DNA of 64,000 bases from Bacteroidaceae bacterium (lineage in GTDB: Bacteria > Bacteroidota > Bacteroidia > Bacteroidales > Bacteroidaceae): contig JAFZSP010000091.1 in NCBI GenBank assembly GCA_017619335.1, forward strand, positions 93,454-157,453, read 5' to 3'. Shown here piece by piece: positions 43,798 through 52,068 of the stretch. Every line of letters begins with the position of its first letter. The stretch's first letter is position 1. The notes beneath the pieces are model-generated. The model did no database searches. It had not been told where the DNA came from and was given only the letters and a program-made list of their open reading frames with translations. The position numbers and the translations under genes are program-made.

Positions 43798-46146
43798 ATG
43801 AAACACCTTAGATATATTATTCTTTTGTTGGCGGTGTCCTTCGGTCTGAATCTCTCTGCCGTTGCCCAGGACAGCCGCAATCGTGTCACCTCCACCATCA
43901 TTGCCGACGGCTTGGCGCAGCTGCCCGCACAGAACCTGGCCACCCTGGAGCAGGTCATGAGTGAGATTGCCGGCACAGGCGCCGAAGGCGTGCAGCAGTT
44001 GGCTTCCATGCTCGGACCCTCTGACCAGGGCAAGAACGCCCCCTTCCAATATGCCATCGACGGTCTCACCAGCTATGTCACGCAGAAGGGCCGCGAGGCA
44101 CAGTGTGCTGCCGTGAAGAAAGGCCTGGAAGCCGCCATCGCCAAATGCACCGACGAGGGCAACAAGGTTTTCCTGCAAGACCAACTGAACAAGCTCACCC
44201 CGGGCAGTTTGGAAGTAAAGCACGCTGTGGAGGACCTCACAGCAGTGGCCGCCAACTCCCGCGCCATCGCCGAGTTCCGTGACAAGGTGGCCGCCACACC
44301 CGCCAAGAAGCAGAGCGCCCTCCTCCTGAAGACCCTCAAGAGCCCCGACCGCCAGCTCCGCAATACCGCCCTGGAACTGGGTGGAGTGCTCAGCGGTTTT
44401 CCCGCTGAGGTCTGCAAGACCTTCTCCAAACTCCCCTCCGCCGCCCAGGCAGATGTCCTCCGCTGGCTCGGCAACAATCATGACTCGGCCAACCTCGCCA
44501 CCGTCCTGAAAGCCATCCCCTCCTCCGACACAGAACTGGCCACCGCCGCCATTGAGGCTGCTGGCAAAATCGGCGGCACAGAAGCCCTCACAGCCCTCAT
44601 CGGACAGCTCAGCGGCAGCAACGGAGACGCCGCACTGGCAGCCCTCACTACCTTCAACGGCAGCATCAACGATGGCGTCCTCTCCGCCCTGAAGACCCAA
44701 GGCGCCAACATCGCCCCTGCCCTCATCGGCCTGGCTGGCCAGCGCCACATCACCGCTGCCTACGAGCCTCTGACAGCCCTGCTCGCCAACGACCAGCTGC
44801 ACGCCATCGCGGCACAGAGCCTCGCTGCCATCGTCACAGAAGGCAACTTCACAGACCTCCTCAACCGCTTCAAGCCCTATCCCGACAACTACTACAGCCT
44901 GCTGGCACAGCGCGCTGGCAAGGAGGACATCGCGGAAATCGTCAAGGCTGCACAGGGTGCCAACAAGCAGGAAGCCATCGCCGCTCTCCTGAAGGTGGGC
45001 AGCAGTGAAGCCATCACACCGCTGATGTCCCTCGCCGCCACAGATGCTGCCAACCGTGACGCCCTCCTCGGCCGAGCACTCACACTCATCAAGGGCACCG
45101 GACAGGCCAACCTCTCCAAGTACCAGCTCTACAAACAGGCGCTGGACATGAAGCCTTCGGCAGCCACCGTCAACAGCTATCTGGCCGCCCTCGGCACCCT
45201 GAACAATGAGCCCGCCCTGAACCTGGCAGCACAGTATATGGATATGAAAGCCAACGACTTGGCTGCTGCACACGCTGTGGCTGACCTTATCGAGAAGAAC
45301 GAACCCATGCAGCGTGGTGCCAACGTCCGCGAGATGCTCCTGAAGGCACAGAACGTCTTCAAGAGTCACACTGAGGATGCCGATGCCGGCTATGCTGTGG
45401 ACCAGATCAACACCATCCTGCCCAAGATCATCGACGACCCCAACGCCATCACAGCCAAGGTCACCAAGCTCTCTGCCGAGGAAGAGAAAGAGGGCTTTGA
45501 ACTGCTCTTCGACGGCACCAACCTGGACAAATGGACGGGTGCCAAGAACACCTACGTGCCCATCGACGGCGCCATCTACGTCAGCGCCCAATACGGCTCG
45601 GAGGGCAACCTCTACACCACGAAGAAGTACTCCGATTTCGTCTTCCGCTTCGAGTTCTGCTTTGTGCGCCCGGGCATCAATAATGGTGTCGGCATCCGCA
45701 CCAGCGAGGGCGTGGATGCTGCCTACGAGGGCATGGAAATCCAGATCCTGGACCACGATGACCCCATCTACAAGGGCCTGCGTGAATACCAGGTTCACGG
45801 TTCCGTCTATGGCATCATCCCTGCCAAGCGCTACAAGCACAAGCCCCTGGGCACTTGGAACTATGAGGAGATCCGTGCCGAAGGTGACCACATCACCGTC
45901 ACCCTGAACGGCGAAGTCCTGGTGGATGGCAACATCCGTGAAGCCTGCCAAGGACACAACATGGCTCCCGAGGGGGAGAAACAAAATCCCTTCACCGTTG
46001 ACCATCAGAGCCATCCCGGCCTCTTCAACAAGGACGGCCTCATCTGCTTCTGCGGTCACGGCGAGGGCCTGAAGCTCCGCAACATCCGTGTTCTGGACCT
46101 CGCAGCCCAGAAGAAACCTGCCAAAGCGACCAAGAAACGTAAATAA
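43798..46146 (+). CDS. HEAT-repeat protein with DUF1080 (3-keto-disaccharide hydrolase) domain
   Basis: ATG 43798 (MKHLRYIILLLAVSFGLNLSA, a signal peptide) gives 782 residues; a GTG at 43780 lies in the heptamer tract and is less likely. Residues ~40-550 are Ala-rich helical HEAT-like repeats. From ~562 a DUF1080 jelly roll follows (EGFELLFDGTNLDKW, NNGVGIRTSEG, GMEIQILDHDDP, FCGHGEGLKLRNIRVLDL). DUF1080 proteins hydrolyse or eliminate 3-keto-glycosides made by Gfo/Idh/MocA enzymes, and such an enzyme is encoded immediately upstream. Confidence 0.87.
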   Translation: MKHLRYIILLLAVSFGLNLSAVAQDSRNRVTSTIIADGLAQLPAQNLATLEQVMSEIAGTGAEGVQQLASMLGPSDQGKNAPFQYAIDGLTSYVTQKGREAQCAAVKKGLEAAIAKCTDEGNKVFLQDQLNKLTPGSLEVKHAVEDLTAVAANSRAIAEFRDKVAATPAKKQSALLLKTLKSPDRQLRNTALELGGVLSGFPAEVCKTFSKLPSAAQADVLRWLGNNHDSANLATVLKAIPSSDTELATAAIEAAGKIGGTEALTALIGQLSGSNGDAALAALTTFNGSINDGVLSALKTQGANIAPALIGLAGQRHITAAYEPLTALLANDQLHAIAAQSLAAIVTEGNFTDLLNRFKPYPDNYYSLLAQRAGKEDIAEIVKAAQGANKQEAIAALLKVGSSEAITPLMSLAATDAANRDALLGRALTLIKGTGQANLSKYQLYKQALDMKPSAATVNSYLAALGTLNNEPALNLAAQYMDMKANDLAAAHAVADLIEKNEPMQRGANVREMLLKAQNVFKSHTEDADAGYAVDQINTILPKIIDDPNAITAKVTKLSAEEEKEGFELLFDGTNLDKWTGAKNTYVPIDGAIYVSAQYGSEGNLYTTKKYSDFVFRFEFCFVRPGINNGVGIRTSEGVDAAYEGMEIQILDHDDPIYKGLREYQVHGSVYGIIPAKRYKHKPLGTWNYEEIRAEGDHITVTLNGEVLVDGNIREACQGHNMAPEGEKQNPFTVDHQSHPGLFNKDGLICFCGHGEGLKLRNIRVLDLAAQKKPAKATKKRK

Positions 46147-46177
46147 CCCTTTCACACATCTTGCATTAAACAAGTCA

Positions 46178-46213
46178 GCGCCCGTGGATTCTTGGTCACA
46201 CGGGCGCTTTTTT
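46178..46213 (+). terminator. Intrinsic terminator after the DUF1080 gene
   Basis: The 9-bp stem GCGCCCGTG / CACGGGCGC is followed by six T. Confidence 0.88.
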
Positions 46214-46289
46214 GAGTTTCATACAATGACAAGACTGTACACATGTTGCGCTCGGCTTTTACAAGAACCACCGAGGGAATAAGCCAATC

Positions 46290-46332
46290 AACACTTGCCC
46301 GCATCCCTACGTGGGGAAAACGGGCAAGTGTT
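46290..46332 (-). terminator. Hairpin after the PAP2 gene
   Basis: The 12-bp perfect stem AACACTTGCCCG / complement has a 19-nt loop, just beyond the minus-strand PAP2 stop. There is no U-tract. The stem resembles those at 11.3 and 23.8 kb. Confidence 0.5.
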
Positions 46333-46357
46333 TGTGTGATCCTTGAGAGCTGGCGGT

Positions 46358-48073
46358 TCAGAAGGAGATGGAGAAGGAGGCACCGAGGACGAACTGGTGG
46401 AGATCCTTCTTGCGCTTGTAGATGCGGGGTTCCAGACTCTCACCCATGAGTCCGTAAAGGTTGGCCAGATCGGGCATGGCGTCCTTGATGTAGCGGTCGG
46501 GATCGTAGGTCATGGTGAAGGTCTTCTGGGTATAGTCATAATCGAAGAAGAGCTTCCAGCAGAAGTTGCCCTTGTATGCGTAGGTGAGGGAGATACCTGT
46601 GCCGTACTTGGTGGTGCGGCTGCCCTCCACGGTGAGGTAGTCCCACTCGCAGTCATAGAACCCGGCATCGGTGATGCTGTAGATAAACAGACCGTTTTCA
46701 TCGTCAATTTCACCATTATGGATGATGGCGTCATAATCCATGTCCTTGACTTTTCCCGTGTAATGAGCGTTGATGTCCAATGCTTGCATGAGGCTGCGTC
46801 CGATGAGTGCTTTGGCACCGATGGAGAAGCGGTTGGAGAGGGGCAGGTTGAAGTAGAGACCGGCATCCAGGGCGAACTCGGTGAGGTGGTCACTCTCGAT
46901 GTTGAAGTTGGCATCCTTGATGACCTCGTGCATTTTGGGGGCAAAGTCTGCGCCGTTGAAGTCGTTGTCGAGCTCATGGAGCTCCTCCATGGTGGCCTGG
47001 AGGTCGCCGGAAGCGATGTTCATGAAGTTGCCCCAGCCATTGATAGGAGAGGTGCGCACGCGCAGGCGACCGCCAAATCCCACGAAGTTGTTGACGAAGT
47101 AGGCGCCCTCGGCCTGCACGACGGTGGCGGTGCGGAACTCCAGTTTGATGGGCTCGTCGCTGCTGTAGAAATAGGCATCATCAAAGGTGATGTCCTTGGA
47201 ACCGAAGCCCATACCCATGGAGACGTCGAAGAAGGAGGGGTGCTGGCGCTTGAGGTTGGGGTGATCGGCCAGGTCGCCGCGCAGGAGGTGAGTGTCCTTG
47301 AAGATGAGGTCACTGAAGGCGTAGGCAAGCTCGCCGGACATGATGCCGATGCCGGCTCCGGAAAGGACGTCGCTGACCCAGTGGCGGTTGTTGAGCACGC
47401 GCATGACACCGGTGGCGGTGGCCACGCCGTAACCTGCTACAGAGTACCAGGGCGAGCGCGTCAGGCCGTACTCCTTGTGCAGAATGGTGGCACCGACGAA
47501 GGAGGTGGCAGTGTGTCCGGAGGGCCAGGAGTTATAGGTGGAGCCGTCGGGACGGAGCTCTTTGGCGGTATATTTGATGCCGTTGACAAAACCGGCCATC
47601 AGACCGTAGGACAGCGCGGCAGACACGCCTAAACGCAACCAGTCCGAACGTCCTTCCACGCCTCCGATCTTCAGGCCCAGGGTCATGGCGGGGCCGAAGT
47701 ACTGGGTGTAGTCATCAATGTGGGTCTTGAAGCTTGTCAGCAGGCGCGTGTTGGCATGAGGGTTCTCGTAGTCCTGACGGAAGCCCTTCTTCTCACCCTT
47801 GATGATCACACCGGCCAGGAAGACGGGCACGCCGGCGAAGGAGAGGTCATCTATGAAGTCATAGTGGGGAGCCGCCGTGGTGGTCTCGGGAGCCACAGAG
47901 AGGCGCGGTGCCTGTGACATATCCAGTTTCAGCTGCAGCGAGGGGCTGAGAGGCGGCAGTGAGAGGACGGAGGGAGCCTGGAAGGACTCGGAGCCGGACG
48001 CGATGTTTTCCTCTGCCTGCACGACCAATGAAATCATGAGCAGAAGCGGGATGAGAAAGAGTGCTTTTTTCAT
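46358..48073 (-). CDS. PAP2-family phosphatase fused to an outer-membrane barrel
   Basis: ATG 48073 (MKKALFLIPLLLMISLVVQA, signal peptide) gives 571 residues; the frame further upstream crosses the promoter. The PAP2 domain (~150-340) has KYTAKELRP, the PSGHTATSF motif and RVLNNRHWVSD, matching the KX6RP / PSGH / RX5H triad. The C-terminal ~220 residues are beta-rich with short charged turns and end in LGASFSISF, an outer-membrane barrel signature. The predicted role is removal of phosphate from a lipid carrier or lipid A; the barrel's role is unknown. Confidence 0.85.
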   Translation of the reverse strand: MKKALFLIPLLLMISLVVQAEENIASGSESFQAPSVLSLPPLSPSLQLKLDMSQAPRLSVAPETTTAAPHYDFIDDLSFAGVPVFLAGVIIKGEKKGFRQDYENPHANTRLLTSFKTHIDDYTQYFGPAMTLGLKIGGVEGRSDWLRLGVSAALSYGLMAGFVNGIKYTAKELRPDGSTYNSWPSGHTATSFVGATILHKEYGLTRSPWYSVAGYGVATATGVMRVLNNRHWVSDVLSGAGIGIMSGELAYAFSDLIFKDTHLLRGDLADHPNLKRQHPSFFDVSMGMGFGSKDITFDDAYFYSSDEPIKLEFRTATVVQAEGAYFVNNFVGFGGRLRVRTSPINGWGNFMNIASGDLQATMEELHELDNDFNGADFAPKMHEVIKDANFNIESDHLTEFALDAGLYFNLPLSNRFSIGAKALIGRSLMQALDINAHYTGKVKDMDYDAIIHNGEIDDENGLFIYSITDAGFYDCEWDYLTVEGSRTTKYGTGISLTYAYKGNFCWKLFFDYDYTQKTFTMTYDPDRYIKDAMPDLANLYGLMGESLEPRIYKRKKDLHQFVLGASFSISF

Positions 48074-48103
48074 TTTTGCAGATAAATGTTGGTTTACTGG
48101 CTG

Positions 48104-48111
48104 CAAAAGTA
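48104..48111 (-). promoter_or_regulatory. -7 box of the PAP2-barrel gene
   Basis: TACTTTTG followed by CAGCC on the minus strand, 31 nt before the start. The -33 box is unclear. Confidence 0.5.
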
Positions 48112-48175
48112 GTAAAAAAACGTGAATAGTATTCACATTTTTCTGTTTTTCTGCTGCGGAAAGGCTAAAAAAGTG

Positions 48176-48183
48176 TAATTTTG
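48176..48183 (+). promoter_or_regulatory. -7 box of the UvrA-paralogue gene
   Basis: TAATTTTG followed by CATCCG, 29 nt before the start. Divergent from the PAP2 promoter 65 nt away. Confidence 0.5.
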
Positions 48184-48211
48184 CATCCGAAAACGCAATT
48201 TCTTTAACAGA

Positions 48212-50500
48212 ATGGACTCCATTGTCGTCCGCGGTGCCAGCGAAAACAACCTGAAGAACGTCTCGCTGTGTATCCCCAAACATCAGATCACCGTCTTCAC
48301 GGGCGTCAGCGGCTCGGGCAAGAGCTCACTGGTGCTGGACACTATCGCCGCCAAGAGCCGCCGTGAGTTGAACGACACGTTCCCGACCTTCGTGCAGCAG
48401 TACCTGCCCAAGTATGGCAGGCCCCACGTAGATGCCATCGAAAACCTCCCCATCGCCATCGTCATTGATCAGAAGAAACCGGCCCAGAACTCCCGCTCCA
48501 CGGTGGGCACCTATACTGATATCTATGCACTGCTGCGACTGCTGTTCTCGCGTGTGGGACAGCCATTTGTGGGCTATGCAGAGTCCTTCAGCTTCAACCA
48601 TCCCGAGGGCAGCTGTCCGCGCTGTTCGGGTCTGGGGGAGATTCGTGAGCTGGACATCCACAAGTTGGTGGATTTCGACAAGAGTCTCAACGACGAGGAC
48701 ACCATTCATTACATCGCCTTCGGCAAGGGCGGCTGGCGCTGGATCCGCTACGCCCACAGCGGGCTCTTTGACCTGGACAAGAAAATCAAGGATTACTCGC
48801 CCGAGGAGTTGGAGCTGTTTCTCCACAGCCCGCAGATCCGCCTGAAGAATCCGCCCTCCAACTGGCCGAAGACGGCGAAATATGAGGGACTCATCCCACG
48901 CATGTACCGTAGCATCATCAACAGCGAGGAGGGTCTGCTGCACGCCTCGGTGCTGAACCCGATGCTTCACATGGGGACGTGCCCTGACTGCGGCGGTTCC
49001 AGAGTGTGTGAGCGGGTGCGCTCCTGCCGCATCAAGTCCCCCATCGGCAGTCCCGAGGGAGAGAATATTGCGGAGGTCTGCACCATGAGTATCAAGCGGT
49101 TGAATGAATGGATGCGGTCACTGCAGGCACCCTTGGCGGTGGACTTGCAGGCAGCCATCGGAGCACGGCTGACGGCACTGGAGGAGATCGGTCTGGGTTA
49201 CCTGAGCTTGGACCGAGCCGTGGGCACGCTCTCCGGAGGCGAGGCTCAGCGCTGCAAGATTGCCAAGTATATCAACTCCTCACTGGCCGATGTGCTGTAT
49301 ATCCTGGACGAACCCAGCACGGGCCTGCACAATCGAGATATTGAACTGATGAAACACAGCGTGCAGCGGCTGCGTGACGCGGGCAACACCGTCCTGCTGG
49401 TGGAACATCACCGAGAGATGATCCGCATTGCCGACCACATCGTGGACTTGGGCCCCGGCCCAGGGATTGACGGCGGAAACATCGTTTTTGAAGGGACCTA
49501 CGAGGAACTGCTACAGAGCGGGACGGCGACGGGAGAAGCGCTACGGGAAGTTTCAAGTTCCAGGTTTCAGAAGTTTCAGGATCATCAGGAAGTGCGATGC
49601 ACTCCAGATAACCCCACACGCTTCACCTTACAGCACGCGTCCCTCCACAACTTGCAGGACGTGACGGTGGATTTGCCGTTGGGCATCTTGGGGGTCGTGG
49701 CAGGCGTGGCGGGTTCTGGCAAGAGCTCGCTGATGGAGTGCTTTCGCCGAGCCTATCCCGCTCCGGAAGAGATCGTATATATCAGTCAGAAGAACATTGG
49801 TGTGAGCTTGCGCTCCACACCGGCCACGTATATGGAAGTGGCTTCTGATATCCGTAAAGTCTTCGCGCGCGCATATAAAATTAAGGAGGAGTACTTCACC
49901 TTCAACGGCAAAGGCGCCTGCCCCGTCTGTGGCGGCAAAGGCGTGATTGTCTCCGAGATGGCGTTTATGGACAACATCGAGACCGTGTGCGATGCCTGCG
50001 GGGGTTTGAGGTTCAGCCAGGAGGCGTTGCAGTATAAGGTGCGCGAGCGGAATATTGCCGAGGTCTTTGACCTCTCGGTGCGACTGGCCAGTGCATTCTT
50101 CAGTGGCACTGTCATTGAAGAGAAGTTGCGCCCACTGATGGACGTGGGGCTGGGCTACCTGCACTTGAACCAGGCGCTCTCCACGCTCTCGGGCGGCGAG
50201 CTGCAGCGCCTGAAAATGGCCTCCTACCTGGGCGAGAAAGGCAAGATATTCATCATAGACGAACCCACAGACGGTCTGCACCTGCGCGATGTACAACACA
50301 TCATTCGGCTCTTCCGCCGCCTGGTGAGCGAGGGCAACACGGTGTATGTCATCGAGCACAACACCGATGTGATCCGTGCAGCCGACCATGTGATAGAGCT
50401 CGGTCCTGGAGCCGGCGAGAACGGCGGACGCGTCATCTTCACTGGCACGCCAGAAGAGATGCTGTCGTGCAAAGAGTCTGTCACTGCCCCCTATCTGTAA
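48212..50500 (+). CDS. UvrA paralogue (short, UvrA2-like ABC ATPase)
   Basis: The 762-residue protein has two ABC modules: Walker A GVSGSGKSS and GVAGSGKSS, signatures LSGGEAQR and LSGGELQR, Walker B ILDEPSTGL and IIDEPTDGL, and zinc motifs (CPRCSGLG, CPDCGGSR, CPVCGGKG, CDACGG). It is ~180 residues shorter than true UvrA because the UvrB-binding insertion is missing, so it probably cannot act in normal excision repair; relatives confer drug resistance or assist repair. A heptamer tract encodes an insertion (~446-456, REVSSSRFQKFQ) between the two halves. Confidence 0.88.
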   Translation: MDSIVVRGASENNLKNVSLCIPKHQITVFTGVSGSGKSSLVLDTIAAKSRRELNDTFPTFVQQYLPKYGRPHVDAIENLPIAIVIDQKKPAQNSRSTVGTYTDIYALLRLLFSRVGQPFVGYAESFSFNHPEGSCPRCSGLGEIRELDIHKLVDFDKSLNDEDTIHYIAFGKGGWRWIRYAHSGLFDLDKKIKDYSPEELELFLHSPQIRLKNPPSNWPKTAKYEGLIPRMYRSIINSEEGLLHASVLNPMLHMGTCPDCGGSRVCERVRSCRIKSPIGSPEGENIAEVCTMSIKRLNEWMRSLQAPLAVDLQAAIGARLTALEEIGLGYLSLDRAVGTLSGGEAQRCKIAKYINSSLADVLYILDEPSTGLHNRDIELMKHSVQRLRDAGNTVLLVEHHREMIRIADHIVDLGPGPGIDGGNIVFEGTYEELLQSGTATGEALREVSSSRFQKFQDHQEVRCTPDNPTRFTLQHASLHNLQDVTVDLPLGILGVVAGVAGSGKSSLMECFRRAYPAPEEIVYISQKNIGVSLRSTPATYMEVASDIRKVFARAYKIKEEYFTFNGKGACPVCGGKGVIVSEMAFMDNIETVCDACGGLRFSQEALQYKVRERNIAEVFDLSVRLASAFFSGTVIEEKLRPLMDVGLGYLHLNQALSTLSGGELQRLKMASYLGEKGKIFIIDEPTDGLHLRDVQHIIRLFRRLVSEGNTVYVIEHNTDVIRAADHVIELGPGAGENGGRVIFTGTPEEMLSCKESVTAPYL
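49549..49580. repeat. Heptamer tract AGTTTCA inside the uvrA paralogue
   Basis: AGTTTCA, AGTTCCA, GGTTTCA and a further AGTTTCA offset by two bases. It is the same unit as the intergenic tracts at 10.2, 41.5 and 59.6 kb, here translated in the linker between ATPase halves. Confidence 0.85.
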
Positions 50501-50515
50501 AAAAAGTTTCTTCGT

Positions 50516-51556
50516 ATGAAAATAGTTTGTGACGACAAGATTCCGTTTATCCGCCCTGCAGTGGAGCAATTGGCAGACGAGGCTGTGTTCAAGGCCGGAC
50601 GTGACATCACGGCAGCGGACGTTCGTGATGCAGACATCCTGCTGGTCAGAACCCGCACCCGCTGTAACAGCCAACTCCTGCAGGGCTCCCGTGTGCAACT
50701 GGTGGTGACTGCCACCATCGGCTATGACCATCTGGACACACGCTGGATGGAAGAGCACGCCATCCAATGGTCCAACTGTCCGGGCTGCAATGCCACCAGT
50801 GTGGGGCAATATGTGCGCAACAGCCTTCTGGCCTTGCAGCAGCAACGTCCGTTCCGACTGGCAGATGCCACCGTGGGAGTTGTGGGAGTGGGACACGTGG
50901 GGACAGCCGTAGTGGCAGCACTGGAGGCTGCTGGCGTGAAGCAACTCCTGCTCAACGATCCGCCTCGTCAAGCAGCTGGCAAGACTGCCCCCGGAGGCAG
51001 ACACTGGTGTTCGCTTCAACAGCTGCAGACCGAGGCAGACGTCATCACCTTCCACACGCCCTTGACACAGCAAGGCCCCTTCCCCACAGAACACTTGGCA
51101 GATGACGCCTTCTTCGCTGCCCTGCAGCACCAGCCCGTCATCATCAATGCAGCACGTGGTGGGGTGGTGGACGAGGAGGCACTGCTCACTGCTATGCAGC
51201 AGGGTCTCGTTCGGGACGTCATTATCGACACCTGGGAACACGAGCCGGACGTGTCTCGAACACTCTTGGAGCGAGCCTTCATCGCCACGCCTCACATCGC
51301 AGGCTACAGTGCCGACGGAAAGGCCAACGCCACCCGAATGACCCTGGCACGTGTCTGCCACTTCCTCGGGCGACCCATGGATTTCACCATTCTGCCACCG
51401 TCCCTGCCCGAGGACTTCACACCAGTCACAGACCCCGTGCAGCAAGCCCTGCAACTCTATGACCCACGCGCCGACAGCAGCCGTCTGAAAGCCGAGCCCA
51501 CAGCCTTTGAACGACTGCGAGGGGACTATCCGCTGCGAAGGGAAAGTTTCAATTAG
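50516..51556 (+). CDS. pdxB: Erythronate-4-phosphate dehydrogenase
   Basis: The 346-residue D-2-hydroxyacid dehydrogenase starts MKIVCDDKIPFIRPAVEQL. It has VGVVGVGHVGTAV (NAD-binding), FHTPLTQQGPFPTEHLAD, INAARGGVVDEEALL and the His of TPHIAGYSADGKANAT. This signature is specific to PdxB, which acts in the DXP-dependent pyridoxal phosphate pathway. The C-terminal dimerisation domain is somewhat short compared with E. coli (378). Confidence 0.93.
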   Translation: MKIVCDDKIPFIRPAVEQLADEAVFKAGRDITAADVRDADILLVRTRTRCNSQLLQGSRVQLVVTATIGYDHLDTRWMEEHAIQWSNCPGCNATSVGQYVRNSLLALQQQRPFRLADATVGVVGVGHVGTAVVAALEAAGVKQLLLNDPPRQAAGKTAPGGRHWCSLQQLQTEADVITFHTPLTQQGPFPTEHLADDAFFAALQHQPVIINAARGGVVDEEALLTAMQQGLVRDVIIDTWEHEPDVSRTLLERAFIATPHIAGYSADGKANATRMTLARVCHFLGRPMDFTILPPSLPEDFTPVTDPVQQALQLYDPRADSSRLKAEPTAFERLRGDYPLRRESFN

Positions 51557-51640
51557 AACTATTCTGAAACACCAAAAAGAGCAAAAACAGTACTTTTAGG
51601 GCTCAAAAAGCTACTTTTAAGCCATTTTTTTAACAAATTG

Positions 51641-51672
51641 TTTGGTCATGTGGAGAAAAAGTCCGAACTTTG
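51641..51672 (+). promoter_or_regulatory. Promoter of acpP-fabF-rnc
   Basis: TTTG (51641-51644), 20 nt, GAACTTTG (51665-51672). The first base of the -7 box deviates (G for T). The leader to acpP is ~55 nt. Confidence 0.65.
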
Positions 51673-51728
51673 CACCCCGAAAAGAAGAAGATACGAGAAT
51701 TATAATCATTATTTAAAACATTTCAACC

Positions 51729-51962
51729 ATGTCTGAAATTAAAAGCAAAGTCATTGACATCATCGTCGATAAGCTCGGCGTAGATGCAGCAGAAGTTAGC
51801 GAAGAAAAGAGCTTCACCGGCGACCTCGGTGCAGATTCTCTGGATACAGTAGAGCTCATCATGGAGTTCGAGAAGGAATTCGGTATCACCATTCCCGACG
51901 ACGAGGCCGAGAAGATTTCCACCGTCAAAGACGCCATCGATTACATTGAAGCACGCCAGTAA
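51729..51962 (+). CDS. acpP: Acyl carrier protein
   Basis: The 77-residue acidic protein has [15 protein letters not shown] with the phosphopantetheine-bearing Ser37. It carries growing acyl chains in fatty acid synthesis. It is followed by fabF and rnc, the conserved cluster. Confidence 0.97.
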   Translation: MSEIKSKVIDIIVDKLGVDAAEVSEEKSFTGDLGADSLDTVELIMEFEKEFGITIPDDEAEKISTVKDAIDYIEARQ

Positions 51963-51983
51963 TATTTATTGGTAACATCAGCT

Positions 51984-52045
51984 TTAAGGATTTAAGGAGA
52001 GGGTGGCGTTTTTAGGAACCGTGCCCGCATCCCTTAAATCCTTAA
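51984..52045. repeat. 14-bp inverted repeat between acpP and fabF
   Basis: TTAAGGATTTAAGG (51984-51997) pairs perfectly with 52032-52045 across a 34-nt spacer. AT-rich stem with no T-run. It could attenuate or stabilise the transcript between a highly expressed acpP and fabF. Confidence 0.75.
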
Positions 52046-52068
52046 CTTGTTAATATATTAAGAACACT

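Noticed and set aside
43774..46173. A 799-residue open frame on the minus strand opposite the HEAT-DUF1080 gene
   Set aside because: It is exactly antisense to a well-supported gene whose codon bias leaves few stops on the other strand; its translation is Val/Gly/Leu-rich with no recognisable domain.
48074..48283. Upstream extension of the PAP2 gene into the UvrA-paralogue start
   Set aside because: It crosses a TACTTTTG promoter box and a divergent gene start; ATG 48073 gives a normal signal peptide.
49628..51454. A 608-residue open frame antisense to the UvrA paralogue and pdxB
   Set aside because: Spans two genuine genes and the intergenic gap, with no domain signal; a by-product of GC-rich codon use.
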